A stretch of 64,000 nt of DNA, taken from the NCBI GenBank assembly GCA_050184225.1, contig JBFXAN010000002.1, forward strand, positions 39,342 through 103,341. Direction: 5' to 3'. The notes under the pieces were generated by a model, which was given only the letters and a program-made list of their open reading frames with translations, was not told the DNA's origin and searched no databases. How positions within the stretch are numbered: position 1 is the stretch's first letter; every line of letters begins with the position of its first letter. Below, in pieces: positions 34,837-42,721 of this stretch. Origin of the DNA: JBFXAN01 sp050184225 (GTDB taxonomy: Bacteria > Chloroflexota > Dehalococcoidia > CAUJGQ01). The position numbers and the translations under genes are program-made.

Positions 34837-36441
34837 ATGTATCAGCCAGCATCAGCAGACACCGCCACGCTCGATGCACTTGTGCGCGAGCTCGACATCC
34901 TCATCCGCGCCCGCTACCCGCTCATCGCAGTCTCGACCTTCGAGGAGGTGCGTTTCCGTCGCCTGGTCGGCGTCGTGGCGGGCCTGGAGCGGCACAAGGC
35001 CAAGGGCTTGTTCCTCTGGAGCCGGACACGGGGCCTGCGCCAGGTGGCCGGTCCTGGCCTCGGGTTGGATGAACGCCCGGTCCCCGACACCGAGGACCCG
35101 CTCTCGGTGCTAGACCATATAGCCCAGGCGGATCGGGGGCTCTACGTCCTGTGTGACTACGGCCCCTACCTCGCGTCCTACGGCCAGCCCGAGCCGATAC
35201 TTGTCCGGCGCCTGCGCGAGCTGGCCTGGGCGATCAAGGCGCGGCCGGTGACGGTGCTTTTCGTCGGGCCGGACTTCCCCGAGCTGTCGGCGCTGGAGAA
35301 GGAGGTGAAGACGGTCGAGCTGCCGCTGCCGGACGAGCCGGAGGTGGCGGCACTGCTCGACTTGGAACTCGGCCGGCTGGCGGACAACTCCGACGTGCAG
35401 ATCGCGGTCGACGGGCGCACCCGTGACCAGCTCGTGCAGGCGCTGCTCGGTCTCACCGAGACCGAGATCGAGAATGCGCTCGCCAAGGCGACGATCGCGT
35501 TTCGCGGCATCGGCCCCGCTGCGCTCCCGCTCATTCTCGACGAGAAGCGCAGCGTCATCCGCCAGAGCGGCGCGCTCACCTACAGCCACCCGGAGCCGGC
35601 CGACCACCTGGGCGGCTACGCGCACCTGCGGACGCTGCTCGCGGAGGCGGCCGTCACCTTCACGCCGGCCGCCCGCTCGTACGGCGTGGAGCCGATGAAG
35701 GGCATCCTGCTCGTCGGCCTGCCCGGGACGGGCAAGGACCTGACCAAGAAGATCGCCGCCGGCATCCTCGGCCGGCCGCTGCTCGACCTCGACTTCGGCG
35801 CCGTGATGGGCGAGGGCGGCGGCGTGATCGGTTCGGCCGCAATGAGCATCAAGCGGGCGCTGGCCATCGCCACCACGCTCAAAGGCATCCTCGGCATCTC
35901 CGAGTTCGAGAAGGCGGTCGGGGGGCTGCAATCGTCGAACCGGTCGGACGGGGGCGAGACCGCGCGGACCATCGCCCATCTGCTTACCTGGATGGCCGAC
36001 CAGCAGGAGGTGTTCGTGATCGGGACGGCGAACGACGTGCGCCAGCTCGCGCCGGAGCAGATCCGTCAGGGCCGCTTCAGCCAAGTGGTGTTCGTCGACT
36101 TGCCGACCACGGAGGACCGAGCGGACATCTTCCGCGTGCATCTGGCCCGGCGGGGGCGGTACCCCGAGCAATTCGACCTCGACGCGCTGGGGGCGGCGAG
36201 CGTCGGGTTCTCGGGCGCGGAGATCGAGGCGGCGGTGAAGGGGGCGCTGCTCGACGCCTTCATGGACGGCAGCCGCGCGGTCACGACCACGGATGTGCTG
36301 CGGCGGGTGCGCGCGATTCGCCCGACGTCCGAGGTCAAGCGCGAGGAAATCGAGGCGCTGCGGCGCTGGGCGCGCGAGCACCTGGCGGTCGATGCCGTCC
36401 GGGGCCAGCTCGCCGCCGGTGAGCGCCACATCGAGTTGTAA
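34837..36441 (+). CDS. Ycf46-like AAA ATPase with altered nucleotide-binding residues
   Basis: A 534-residue AAA protein of the Ycf46 type: an N-terminal domain of about 240 residues (ELDILIRARYPLIAVSTFEE), then the AAA module. Walker A reads LVGLPGTGKDLTKKIAAG, with Asp where Ser or Thr normally binds Mg2+. Walker B reads ILGISEFEKAVGG, with Ser where Asp is expected (normally hhhDE). Sensor and Arg-finger regions are intact (FVIGTANDVRQLAPEQIRQGRF split over two blocks). In chloroplast and cyanobacterial genomes ycf46 encodes a related ATPase linked to carbon regulation. Here it precedes DUF1257 and DUF2997 genes, its usual partners. Confidence 0.85.
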   Translation: MYQPASADTATLDALVRELDILIRARYPLIAVSTFEEVRFRRLVGVVAGLERHKAKGLFLWSRTRGLRQVAGPGLGLDERPVPDTEDPLSVLDHIAQADRGLYVLCDYGPYLASYGQPEPILVRRLRELAWAIKARPVTVLFVGPDFPELSALEKEVKTVELPLPDEPEVAALLDLELGRLADNSDVQIAVDGRTRDQLVQALLGLTETEIENALAKATIAFRGIGPAALPLILDEKRSVIRQSGALTYSHPEPADHLGGYAHLRTLLAEAAVTFTPAARSYGVEPMKGILLVGLPGTGKDLTKKIAAGILGRPLLDLDFGAVMGEGGGVIGSAAMSIKRALAIATTLKGILGISEFEKAVGGLQSSNRSDGGETARTIAHLLTWMADQQEVFVIGTANDVRQLAPEQIRQGRFSQVVFVDLPTTEDRADIFRVHLARRGRYPEQFDLDALGAASVGFSGAEIEAAVKGALLDAFMDGSRAVTTTDVLRRVRAIRPTSEVKREEIEALRRWAREHLAVDAVRGQLAAGERHIEL

Positions 36442-36462
36442 CGGGCTGGAACGGAGGCGATC

Positions 36463-36858
36463 ATGAGCAAATACCTGAGCTTCCCAGACGTCATCTTCAC
36501 GGATCGACGACTGCTCCGCGCCGCGCTGACGGAGCTGGGCTACACCGAGGTGGAGGAGGGCGAGGCGCTGCCGCTCGAGGGCTACCAGGGCGACCGCCGG
36601 CCGGAGACGGCGGCGCTCGTCGTCCGCCGCCGGCACCTCGGTTTTGCTTCGAACGACCTCGGCTTCGCCCGCACGCCGCACGGCTACGTGCCCATCATCT
36701 CAGAGTACGCCCAGCGCACGCTGCTGGGCGGTCAGTTCCTGGTGCGGCTGCGCACGGCCTACAGCGAGCAGGTGGTGGCGGAGGTGACGCGCAGGCTGCA
36801 TGGTACCGCCCGCCGCTCGGTCGAGGGATCGGTCGTCAAGATCCGCGTGCGCTACTGA
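36463..36858 (+). CDS. DUF1257 (Ycf35-like) protein
   Basis: A 131-residue protein starting MSKYLSFPDVIFTDRRLLRA with LGYTEVEEGEALPLEGYQGD, then LGFARTPHGYVPIISEYA and a basic, strand-rich end. This matches DUF1257, the bacterial form of the plastid Ycf35. Function unknown. The gene lies between the Ycf46-like ATPase and a DUF2997 gene; the three occur together in cyanobacteria and on phages and plasmids, suggesting a complex. Confidence 0.8.
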   Translation: MSKYLSFPDVIFTDRRLLRAALTELGYTEVEEGEALPLEGYQGDRRPETAALVVRRRHLGFASNDLGFARTPHGYVPIISEYAQRTLLGGQFLVRLRTAYSEQVVAEVTRRLHGTARRSVEGSVVKIRVRY

Positions 36859-36880
36859 GTTGACGTGAAAGGAGCCACCC

Positions 36881-37084
36881 ATGTCCGAGATCGAGTTCAC
36901 CATCGACCCAGCGACCGGCCACCTGGAGCTGCACGTCAAAGGTATTGCCGGACCGGCCTGCGACGACGTGGCACGCATGGCCAAGCAGCTCCTCGGCGAA
37001 CCCGGTCGGGAGCAGACGACGCGGGAGCACTATCTCCGGCCGCAGGTCCGATCCCGGACGCGGCCCGGCGGTGAGGGCGCCTGA
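36881..37084 (+). CDS. DUF2997 protein
   Basis: A 67-residue protein: MSEIEFTIDPATGHLELHVK, GIAGPACDDVARMAKQLLG, then a basic tail. The pattern (two strands, a conserved Gly-x-x-C motif and a helix) is that of DUF2997, a usual neighbour of DUF1257. GGAG precedes the ATG. Function unknown. Confidence 0.78.
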   Translation: MSEIEFTIDPATGHLELHVKGIAGPACDDVARMAKQLLGEPGREQTTREHYLRPQVRSRTRPGGEGA

Positions 37085-37087
37085 ACC

Positions 37088-38221
37088 ATGCCCGTCCTCA
37101 CATGGATCCTCGACCCCACGACGGGCGAGTTGGTCGCCGAAGGGGTGACGGCAGCGGACCTGTCCAGACTGGCCGGCAGCCTTCTCCCGGCACCCCGGCG
37201 ACTTGACTGCGCCCGGCCGCTTGACAATCCGCCGCTGCCGGCTGCGACCAGCGGCGATGGCGCGCCGCTACGCATTGCTCGCATCTATCACGGGTCCGTG
37301 GTGGACGGACCTGGCCGGCGCAGCGTCGTTCAGCTACAGGGCTGTCCGATCCGCTGTCCGGGCTGCCACGTCCCGGAGACCCACGATCCCGCCGGCGGGG
37401 TCGTGCTCCGCGTGCCGGACATCCTGGCTGCCCTGCTCGACACGGTAGGTGCGCCGCGCGATGGCGTCACCGTGCTCGGCGGCGAGCCGTTCGCCCAACC
37501 GGAGGGATTGGTGTCGCTCCTGCGCGCATTGAAGGCATGCAACCTCCACACCGTCGTCTACAGCGGCTACACACTTACGGTGCTCGTGCAACGGCGCGAG
37601 GGGTCAGTCCACGAGGCGCTGCGCCTCACAGATCTCCTGATCGATGGGCCGTATGTGGCGACGCTCGCGACCGGCGCCGGCCGCTGGCGCGGCTCACGCA
37701 ACCAGCGGCTCATCCCCCACCCCGGCCGGCACCTCACCACCCGGGCGGCCGACGCGCACCAGATCATGAACTGCACGGCAACGCCTGATCGACCAGCTGT
37801 CGGTCCTCCGCCGCACTCTGAGCGATTTGTCTTCGTGGGTGAACGACGGTCCCGGCGCGCGATCCAGATAGGCGTGCGCTGGGAGGATGGGCGACTCGCC
37901 GCGCGGACGCTGCACGAGGCGCTACGCGCCGCAGGCATCGACCCGCACCGGCAGCTCTATCTGAACCTCTACTCGGAGGACGCCGACGGCCAGGGTGTCA
38001 TCGAGTCAGCGACACTGCGGCGGCTCCAGCGGCTCGCGGATGTCGGCGTCGTGATCGTGGGCATGGGTCGTCTCGTGCAGGCCGCGCTGGCACGAGCGGG
38101 TGTGCCGCACCTGCGGCTCGTGCATCCCGCTGCCCGCGGCGCGATCCGTGCCCGTGCCGCCTATCACGCGCATGTCGCTGCTGTGCTTGGCAGGCACAGC
38201 AACGATCGTCGCCACGCATGA
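37088..38221 (+). CDS. radical SAM protein (NrdG/QueE-like activase type) with C-terminal domain
   Basis: A 377-residue protein. The radical SAM core has the CX3CX2C cluster motif in LQGCPIRCPGCHVPETHD (near residue 83) and TVLGGEPFAQPEGL (GGEP motif). VYSGYTLTVL follows, closest in style to anaerobic ribonucleotide reductase activases. The core is preceded by about 60 residues resembling DUF2997 and followed by an added domain of about 150 residues (LYLNLYSEDADGQGVIESAT, DVGVVIVGMGRLVQAAL) that may bind a nucleotide or partner. It lies three bases after the DUF2997 gene. The substrate could be a protein of the same array; unknown. Confidence 0.75.
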   Translation: MPVLTWILDPTTGELVAEGVTAADLSRLAGSLLPAPRRLDCARPLDNPPLPAATSGDGAPLRIARIYHGSVVDGPGRRSVVQLQGCPIRCPGCHVPETHDPAGGVVLRVPDILAALLDTVGAPRDGVTVLGGEPFAQPEGLVSLLRALKACNLHTVVYSGYTLTVLVQRREGSVHEALRLTDLLIDGPYVATLATGAGRWRGSRNQRLIPHPGRHLTTRAADAHQIMNCTATPDRPAVGPPPHSERFVFVGERRSRRAIQIGVRWEDGRLAARTLHEALRAAGIDPHRQLYLNLYSEDADGQGVIESATLRRLQRLADVGVVIVGMGRLVQAALARAGVPHLRLVHPAARGAIRARAAYHAHVAAVLGRHSNDRRHA

Positions 38222-38317
38222 CCGGATGTGGCAGCCCACGCCCCGAGCCGACATCGCGCGCGTGGCAGGTCGCGAGACGATGGGTCTCGTTCACCTGTCC
38301 CACCGCTGTCCTTCGAA

Positions 38318-38344
38318 GGGACCGCTCCGACTTGGAGCGGCCCC
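38318..38344. other. hairpin upstream of PRTRC cassette
   Basis: GGGACCGCTCC pairs with GGAGCGGCCCC (one mismatch or G-U) over a 5-base loop, in the 150-base gap before the PRTRC E gene. It lacks a U-run. It may separate expression of the radical SAM gene from the PRTRC genes. Confidence 0.45.
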
Positions 38345-38371
38345 TCCCACTGTCCGAACAGGAGTACGCCG

Positions 38372-38980
38372 ATGAACCGAGCATTCGCCACAGGCGAGAT
38401 CTCGCCCGCCATGGCTATCGCAGACGTCCGTGATGCCGCCGACATCTGTGGTTGTGTCCCCGCTCCCGCCTCGCGAGCCGGTGAGGCGATCAGCACGACC
38501 GGGGACGAAGCACTGCGCATCGTTGACCCGCCAATGCCTCACACCGCGCACGCAGCCGCTGCATCTGCGGCCGTCCGGCCATCGCGCGCGCTGAAGCTCG
38601 TGATGACCGTGCAGCCGCGTGCGGAGGAGCCCATCGCGGTGCTTCTGGCGGTCGGCGCCGACGGCTGTGACCCACTCATCCGCTCGATTGCGGTCGATGA
38701 CCTGCACGCGGCGCTCGCGGCGCTGATCGAACTCGTCGCTGAAGCGGAGGCGCGCTGGGCCGATCAGCCCCGCTATCCGATGGTCGCAGCGCAACCGGCC
38801 GGGAAACAGCCAGCGCGTCGGCAGCAGCCCAGCCAGGCTGTCGAGCTAGACGCCGGCACGCCAGCGACCACCGTCGCCGCGGCTGCGCACCGGTCCGACC
38901 CTCCCGACCCGCCGCACGAGGAGCCGGGCGTGGAGGAGCCGGTGACGACCGCACAGCTCTCGCTCTTCGAGCACGAGTGA
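38372..38980 (+). CDS. PRTRC system protein E-like
   Basis: A 202-residue protein from ATG 38372 (CAGGAG upstream). The recognisable part is ALKLVMTVQPRAEEPIAVLL followed by PLIRSIAVDDLHAALAALI and VAEAEARW, the strand-strand-helix layout of PRTRC protein E. The C-terminal tail is Pro/Ala-rich and ends AQLSLFEHE. Position directly before the protein C gene supports the call. Function of protein E is unknown. Confidence 0.6.
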   Translation: MNRAFATGEISPAMAIADVRDAADICGCVPAPASRAGEAISTTGDEALRIVDPPMPHTAHAAAASAAVRPSRALKLVMTVQPRAEEPIAVLLAVGADGCDPLIRSIAVDDLHAALAALIELVAEAEARWADQPRYPMVAAQPAGKQPARRQQPSQAVELDAGTPATTVAAAAHRSDPPDPPHEEPGVEEPVTTAQLSLFEHE

Positions 38981-38993
38981 CCAGGAGGACCGG

Positions 38994-39398
38994 ATGGTAC
39001 GTCACTTTATCTACGACGGGCGGGAGTTTCCCGACCCCGACCCGCGCCTCCCCGTCGAGGCGGTGCGCCGGCAACTGGCCGAGTTCTTTCCCGAGCTTAC
39101 CAACGCCGATACGCGCGAGGAACAGCGGGAAGGAGATACCGTCTACACCTTCACGCGCCGGATCGGCACGAAGGGCGCCCGCCGACGTCGCAGCATCATC
39201 GCCATCCTCCGCGGCGTGCCGGCGACCTACCTCGCCGTCTACGCCCTCGCGGCCGAGCTCCTCGACGCCTGCGGCGAGCTCGATCTTGATGCGGTCGCCG
39301 TCCGTCAACCGGAGCTGAACCTTGCCGTCGCTGAGGCGGACGCGTACGCGCGAGCGACCCGCCAGGCGGTGCAGGCGCTGCAGGGCCTGCTGCGGTGA
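38994..39398 (+). CDS. PRTRC system protein C, prokaryotic ubiquitin-like protein
   Basis: The first 61 residues (MVRHFIYDGREFPDPDP, PVEAVRRQLAEFFPELTNA, DTVYTFTRRIGTKG) match PRTRC protein C, classed as a prokaryotic ubiquitin-like (Prok_Ub) beta-grasp protein. Usual members end at or soon after the GTKG block. Here a further 73 residues follow (ARRRRSIIAILRGV, then a helical stretch), giving 134 in all. GGAGG precedes the ATG. With an E1-like, E2-like and JAMM protein encoded nearby, it is the likely modifier of a conjugation or thiolation system. Whether the extension is cut off is unknown. Confidence 0.8.
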   Translation: MVRHFIYDGREFPDPDPRLPVEAVRRQLAEFFPELTNADTREEQREGDTVYTFTRRIGTKGARRRRSIIAILRGVPATYLAVYALAAELLDACGELDLDAVAVRQPELNLAVAEADAYARATRQAVQALQGLLR

Positions 39399-40264
39399 TC
39401 GCCAGCCTCCGCGCGCTGGGGGAGGTGCTGCGACGGCTGCCGGTGCGCCCGACGGCCGTCACAGACCTGCTCCGCGACCAGACCGCCGCCCTGGCCCTTC
39501 GCGACCTCGTGCGCGACCTCTTTCCGGACGCGGAAGCGGCCATCCTTGCGGCCCGATCGGACGGGATGAGTCGGGAGCAGGCCCGTGTCTGGACGTTCCT
39601 GCGGCATGTGGAGCAGCATCTCTTCCCGGTGTATGAGCTGGACGAGTACGAGCAAGTGCTCTGTGGCATTCCCTTCATCCGCCACGGCTGGTCCCTTGAT
39701 CGCTTCCACGACCTCGACCTGGCGCCCGGCGAGTTGCTCCTCTTCGCGCTCTGCGCCCAGCCGTTCGCGGCCGGCTTCGACAGCCGCGTGCCGCTGCTCG
39801 ACGCTGCAGCGGCGCATGTCCCCCGCCAGCTGGTGGCGGAGATCCCTGCGGATGGGTTCACGCCGGCCGAGCTCCACGCCCAGCTCGACGACACGCCCTA
39901 CGCAGCGACAGCCGCGTTCGCCGACTGGCTCTGGGGCGCCACGGGCACTGCCTTTCTCGACCTCGACGACGAAGTTGAGGTCAGCGACGCGGACTGGACG
40001 CGCGAGACCGTCGCGCTGCTCGCGGCGCAGTGGGAGCAAGCGCGCGCCATCCTCGATCGGATCGACGCCCTCGCCCGCTGGCTCGAAGATGACCCGCTGA
40101 CCCACTTCAGCCGGCTCCTTGATGCGGCGCTCGGCCGCGACCCGCACCAGGAATACCTGCGCATGAGGAGGCTCCATGTCTGTGAGATCACGGAAGCAGG
40201 GATCGTCCCTATCTCTCGCGATGAACCCAACGCCATCGCCCTACCAGTGGTCGGTGCCCCCTGA
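39395..40264 (+). CDS. hypothetical protein in the PRTRC F position
   Basis: A 289-residue acidic, helical protein (for example LRDLVRDLFPDAEAAILAAR and FPVYELDEYEQVLCGIPF) with no catalytic motif I can name. It begins at GTG 39395, overlapping the protein C stop, and overlaps the next gene by 89 bases. In PRTRC cassettes protein F is found between C and B, so this may be a divergent F. Similarity to known F proteins is not evident by eye. Confidence 0.55.
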   Translation: MIASLRALGEVLRRLPVRPTAVTDLLRDQTAALALRDLVRDLFPDAEAAILAARSDGMSREQARVWTFLRHVEQHLFPVYELDEYEQVLCGIPFIRHGWSLDRFHDLDLAPGELLLFALCAQPFAAGFDSRVPLLDAAAAHVPRQLVAEIPADGFTPAELHAQLDDTPYAATAAFADWLWGATGTAFLDLDDEVEVSDADWTRETVALLAAQWEQARAILDRIDALARWLEDDPLTHFSRLLDAALGRDPHQEYLRMRRLHVCEITEAGIVPISRDEPNAIALPVVGAP

Positions 40265-40913
40265 GGTAGAGGTTGACGAGGATCCGCTGCGCCTCCGCCT
40301 CGACTTCCATGAGGAGAGTGTGCTCCTCCACGACTACGCGCGCGGCATGGTCCAGGTGCGGCTCGTCTCCGCGCTCGACGTTGCCCACGCCCTCGCCCGG
40401 GAACTCGACCTCGACACGGGGCTGCTACCCTGCGAGGCGCTCTGGTGGGCGAAGACCGCAGTCGGCACGCGGGTCGCCGTCTGGCGGGAGCCGCGGATCT
40501 GGACCGTGCGACTGCGGGAACGCGTCGACGCCCCGCCGCGGCGCCTGCGCCTGCCGATGCCGGGGCTGGTCTTCGTCTGTCTGCCGGCACGGCAGGCGCC
40601 GTACGTCTTCGCCGCGCCGGCTCGGCCCCGCACGCTGGAGGACCAGCTCTACCGCTGTCCGACCTACAATGTCTTCGCCTCGGGCCGTGTCTGTCCCGGC
40701 TCCCACACATTCCCGGCGGACCCCGCCCGCGTCCCGGAGGCGTTCTTCGAGAGCCACTTCTCAGCGACCGTGGACACGGCCCGCGAACGGTCGCGGCGCT
40801 ACGCCGACGATATCGGTCGTCTCTGGGCAGAGCTCGACGGGCAGCGCGCCTATCCGCTCGATGACCTGGTGCCGCACGTGCGGGTAGCTGAAGCGATGAA
40901 GGTGGCAGTGTAG
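40176..40913 (+). CDS. PRTRC system protein B, E2-like
   Basis: A 245-residue protein. LPCEALWWAKTAVGTRVAVW, PRRLRLPMPGLVFVC and TYNVFASGRVCPGSHTFP followed by FFESHFSAT match PRTRC protein B, grouped with prokaryotic E2-like (Prok-E2_D) domains. Cys173 in the GRVCPG block sits at the position proposed as the thioester cysteine of this family. Start ATG 40176 has GGAGG upstream, at the cost of an 89-base overlap; ATG 40221 is an alternative. It probably receives or positions the protein C modifier; not tested here. Confidence 0.8.
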   Translation: MSVRSRKQGSSLSLAMNPTPSPYQWSVPPEVEVDEDPLRLRLDFHEESVLLHDYARGMVQVRLVSALDVAHALARELDLDTGLLPCEALWWAKTAVGTRVAVWREPRIWTVRLRERVDAPPRRLRLPMPGLVFVCLPARQAPYVFAAPARPRTLEDQLYRCPTYNVFASGRVCPGSHTFPADPARVPEAFFESHFSATVDTARERSRRYADDIGRLWAELDGQRAYPLDDLVPHVRVAEAMKVAV

Positions 40914-40915
40914 CC

Positions 40916-41536
40916 ATGACGCTCGTTGGGTATCTGGTCTACCACGGTGGGACACCACCGCAGCACGGCCGTGCCTACGACTATGTCCTCGCGGGTGACG
41001 GCCTCTCCATCGCCGCCGAGAGCCGCCATCTACGAGCCCGTGTGCCGGTCGCAACGACGACGATCCGCGGCTTGCCGCCGCTCCATCCGTTCTTCGCGAT
41101 GCGTCATGGTCGTCTCCCACAGGCTATCTGGAACGCGATCGTCGCCACGATGCGAAACCATGTTGACCGGGAGATCCTAGTCGCTGTCGTCGTGCAAGAC
41201 TCGAGGTACCGGCTCGTGCGACCACCGCAGGTGGGTGCGCCGCACCGCGTCCTGTATCGGCCACCAGCGGACGCGCTGCTGGAGATCCACTCGCATGGCC
41301 ACCACCCGGCTCGCTTCAGCCCGACGGACGACGCCGACGAGCAGGGGTTCCGCGTCTACGGCGTCGTCGGCTGTCTGGACACGGACCAGCCGGAGGTGGC
41401 ACTGCGCGTCGGCGTCTACGGCCACTTCCTCTCGCTGCCATGGGAGGCCGTCTTCGCCGGCGATCGAAGCGGGATCTGGGACGCCGCGGTGGCGTCGGCC
41501 GATGTCTGGGACGGTACGGATGAGCTACATCATTGA
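40916..41536 (+). CDS. PRTRC system protein A, JAB/JAMM metallopeptidase
   Basis: A 206-residue protein with a complete JAMM zinc motif: HSHGHHPARFSPTDD reads H-x-H-x7-S-x2-D, preceded by ALLEIHSHG. N-terminal strands (GYLVYHGGTPPQHGRAYDYV) fit the JAB fold. JAB peptidases remove or mature ubiquitin-like proteins at Gly bonds. In this array the likely substrate is protein C, whose C-terminal extension would need such a cut. The stop overlaps the start of the ThiF gene by 17 bases. Confidence 0.82.
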   Translation: MTLVGYLVYHGGTPPQHGRAYDYVLAGDGLSIAAESRHLRARVPVATTTIRGLPPLHPFFAMRHGRLPQAIWNAIVATMRNHVDREILVAVVVQDSRYRLVRPPQVGAPHRVLYRPPADALLEIHSHGHHPARFSPTDDADEQGFRVYGVVGCLDTDQPEVALRVGVYGHFLSLPWEAVFAGDRSGIWDAAVASADVWDGTDELHH

Positions 41537-42401
41537 CCCGACACCGAGCGTCGCCGAGCATCGCTGGACCGCCGGCGGCGCGGCCCTGGACGCCACGATC
41601 GTGCTGGTGGGTTGCGGCGGCACGGGTGGCTTCCTCGCCGAAGCTGTTTGCCGGCTCCTGCTCGATCGACACGCTGCGCTCTACCTTGTGGACATGGACC
41701 GGGTTGAGCCGCACAACCTCGCGCGGCAGGCGTTCGATCGTGGTGACGTTGGTCGCTTCAAAGCCCAGGTGCTAGCCGAGCGGCTCGCCCGCCGCTTTGA
41801 CCGGCCGGTCGGCTACTCGGTCCTGCCCTACGAGCGCGACCTTCACACGCAGGTCTTCGGTGCGGTCCAGAGCCGCCTCAATCTCCTGATCGGCTGCGTC
41901 GACACCGCCGCCGCGCGCCGCGCAATCGCGGCAACGCTCGACGATCGCCCCTGGAGCCCTGCCTCCACGCAGTCCGTCCCGCCCATCTGGTGGCTCGACT
42001 GCGGCAACGGGCGGAATACCGGTCAGGTCCTGCTCGGCAATGTAACCCGTTCGGAGGGACTGCGGCGGGCGTTCGACCCGTCGCGCAATCACTGCCGGGC
42101 GCTGCCGGCGCCGAGCCTCCAGCGGCGCGATCTGCTGGACGCGCCACCGGCCCCCGCGCCGCAGCCAGACTGCGCCGAGGCGATCGCTGCTGGCGACCAG
42201 GGCCCGACGATAAACCAGGTGATCGCCGCCATCGCTGCGGCGTACGTCGAGAAGCTGCTGGTGGGCACCTGCTCCTGGATGGCAAGCTACATCGACCTCG
42301 ACGATGGCACGCTCCGCTGCGTTCCGGCCGATCCGAAGGCCGTCGCGAGCGTGGTCAATCTGCACCCCAACGCCGTCGCCCCACCGCTTGGCCGTCAATG
42401 A
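41520..42401 (+). CDS. PRTRC system ThiF-family (E1-like) protein
   Basis: A 293-residue E1-like adenylating enzyme: Rossmann loop IVLVGCGGTGGFLAEAVCRL, then LYLVDMDRVEPHNLARQAF and GRFKAQVLAERL (Asp, Arg and Lys for ATP and acyl-adenylate), and LIGCVDTAAARRAI. The C-terminal part (NQVIAAIAAAYVEKLL) is typical of PRTRC ThiF. It would adenylate the C-terminus of the protein C modifier. The start at 41520 overlaps the JAMM gene; an in-frame upstream extension inside that gene is noise. Last gene of the array, about 180 bases before a strong terminator. Confidence 0.88.
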   Translation: MSYIIDPTPSVAEHRWTAGGAALDATIVLVGCGGTGGFLAEAVCRLLLDRHAALYLVDMDRVEPHNLARQAFDRGDVGRFKAQVLAERLARRFDRPVGYSVLPYERDLHTQVFGAVQSRLNLLIGCVDTAAARRAIAATLDDRPWSPASTQSVPPIWWLDCGNGRNTGQVLLGNVTRSEGLRRAFDPSRNHCRALPAPSLQRRDLLDAPPAPAPQPDCAEAIAAGDQGPTINQVIAAIAAAYVEKLLVGTCSWMASYIDLDDGTLRCVPADPKAVASVVNLHPNAVAPPLGRQ

Positions 42402-42581
42402 CCGCAACGGCCTTCGCACCCATTTGATCTGAAAGGAGAGTAGCAACCGTTCGTTTGGCTGTACGCACGCTCGCAGAGATGTGAGCGTTCAGCGACGCTG
42501 CACAGGCAGCAGCACGGGGTTTCCCTGCAGGCGCGCATCACAAGGAACCCGGCTGTTTCAACCACGAGGACTGTGAGAAGA

Positions 42582-42639
42582 GACCGGCTCATCCACGGCG
42601 ACTGAACGTGCTTGTGGATGAGTCGGTCTTTTTTTTTGT
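42582..42639 (+). terminator. strong intrinsic terminator at end of the array
   Basis: GACCGGCTCATCCAC and GTGGATGAGTCGGTC form a 15-bp stem (one G-U pair) over a 17-base loop, followed by nine or more T residues. It closes the plus-strand PRTRC array. Confidence 0.9.
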
Positions 42640-42721
42640 TGTCTAGAGAATCCCGCTCGCGAACTTCCCATTCACTCGTCTTCTCGTATCCGAGTGCTAA
42701 ACGCCGGCTGCGTGGTACATC

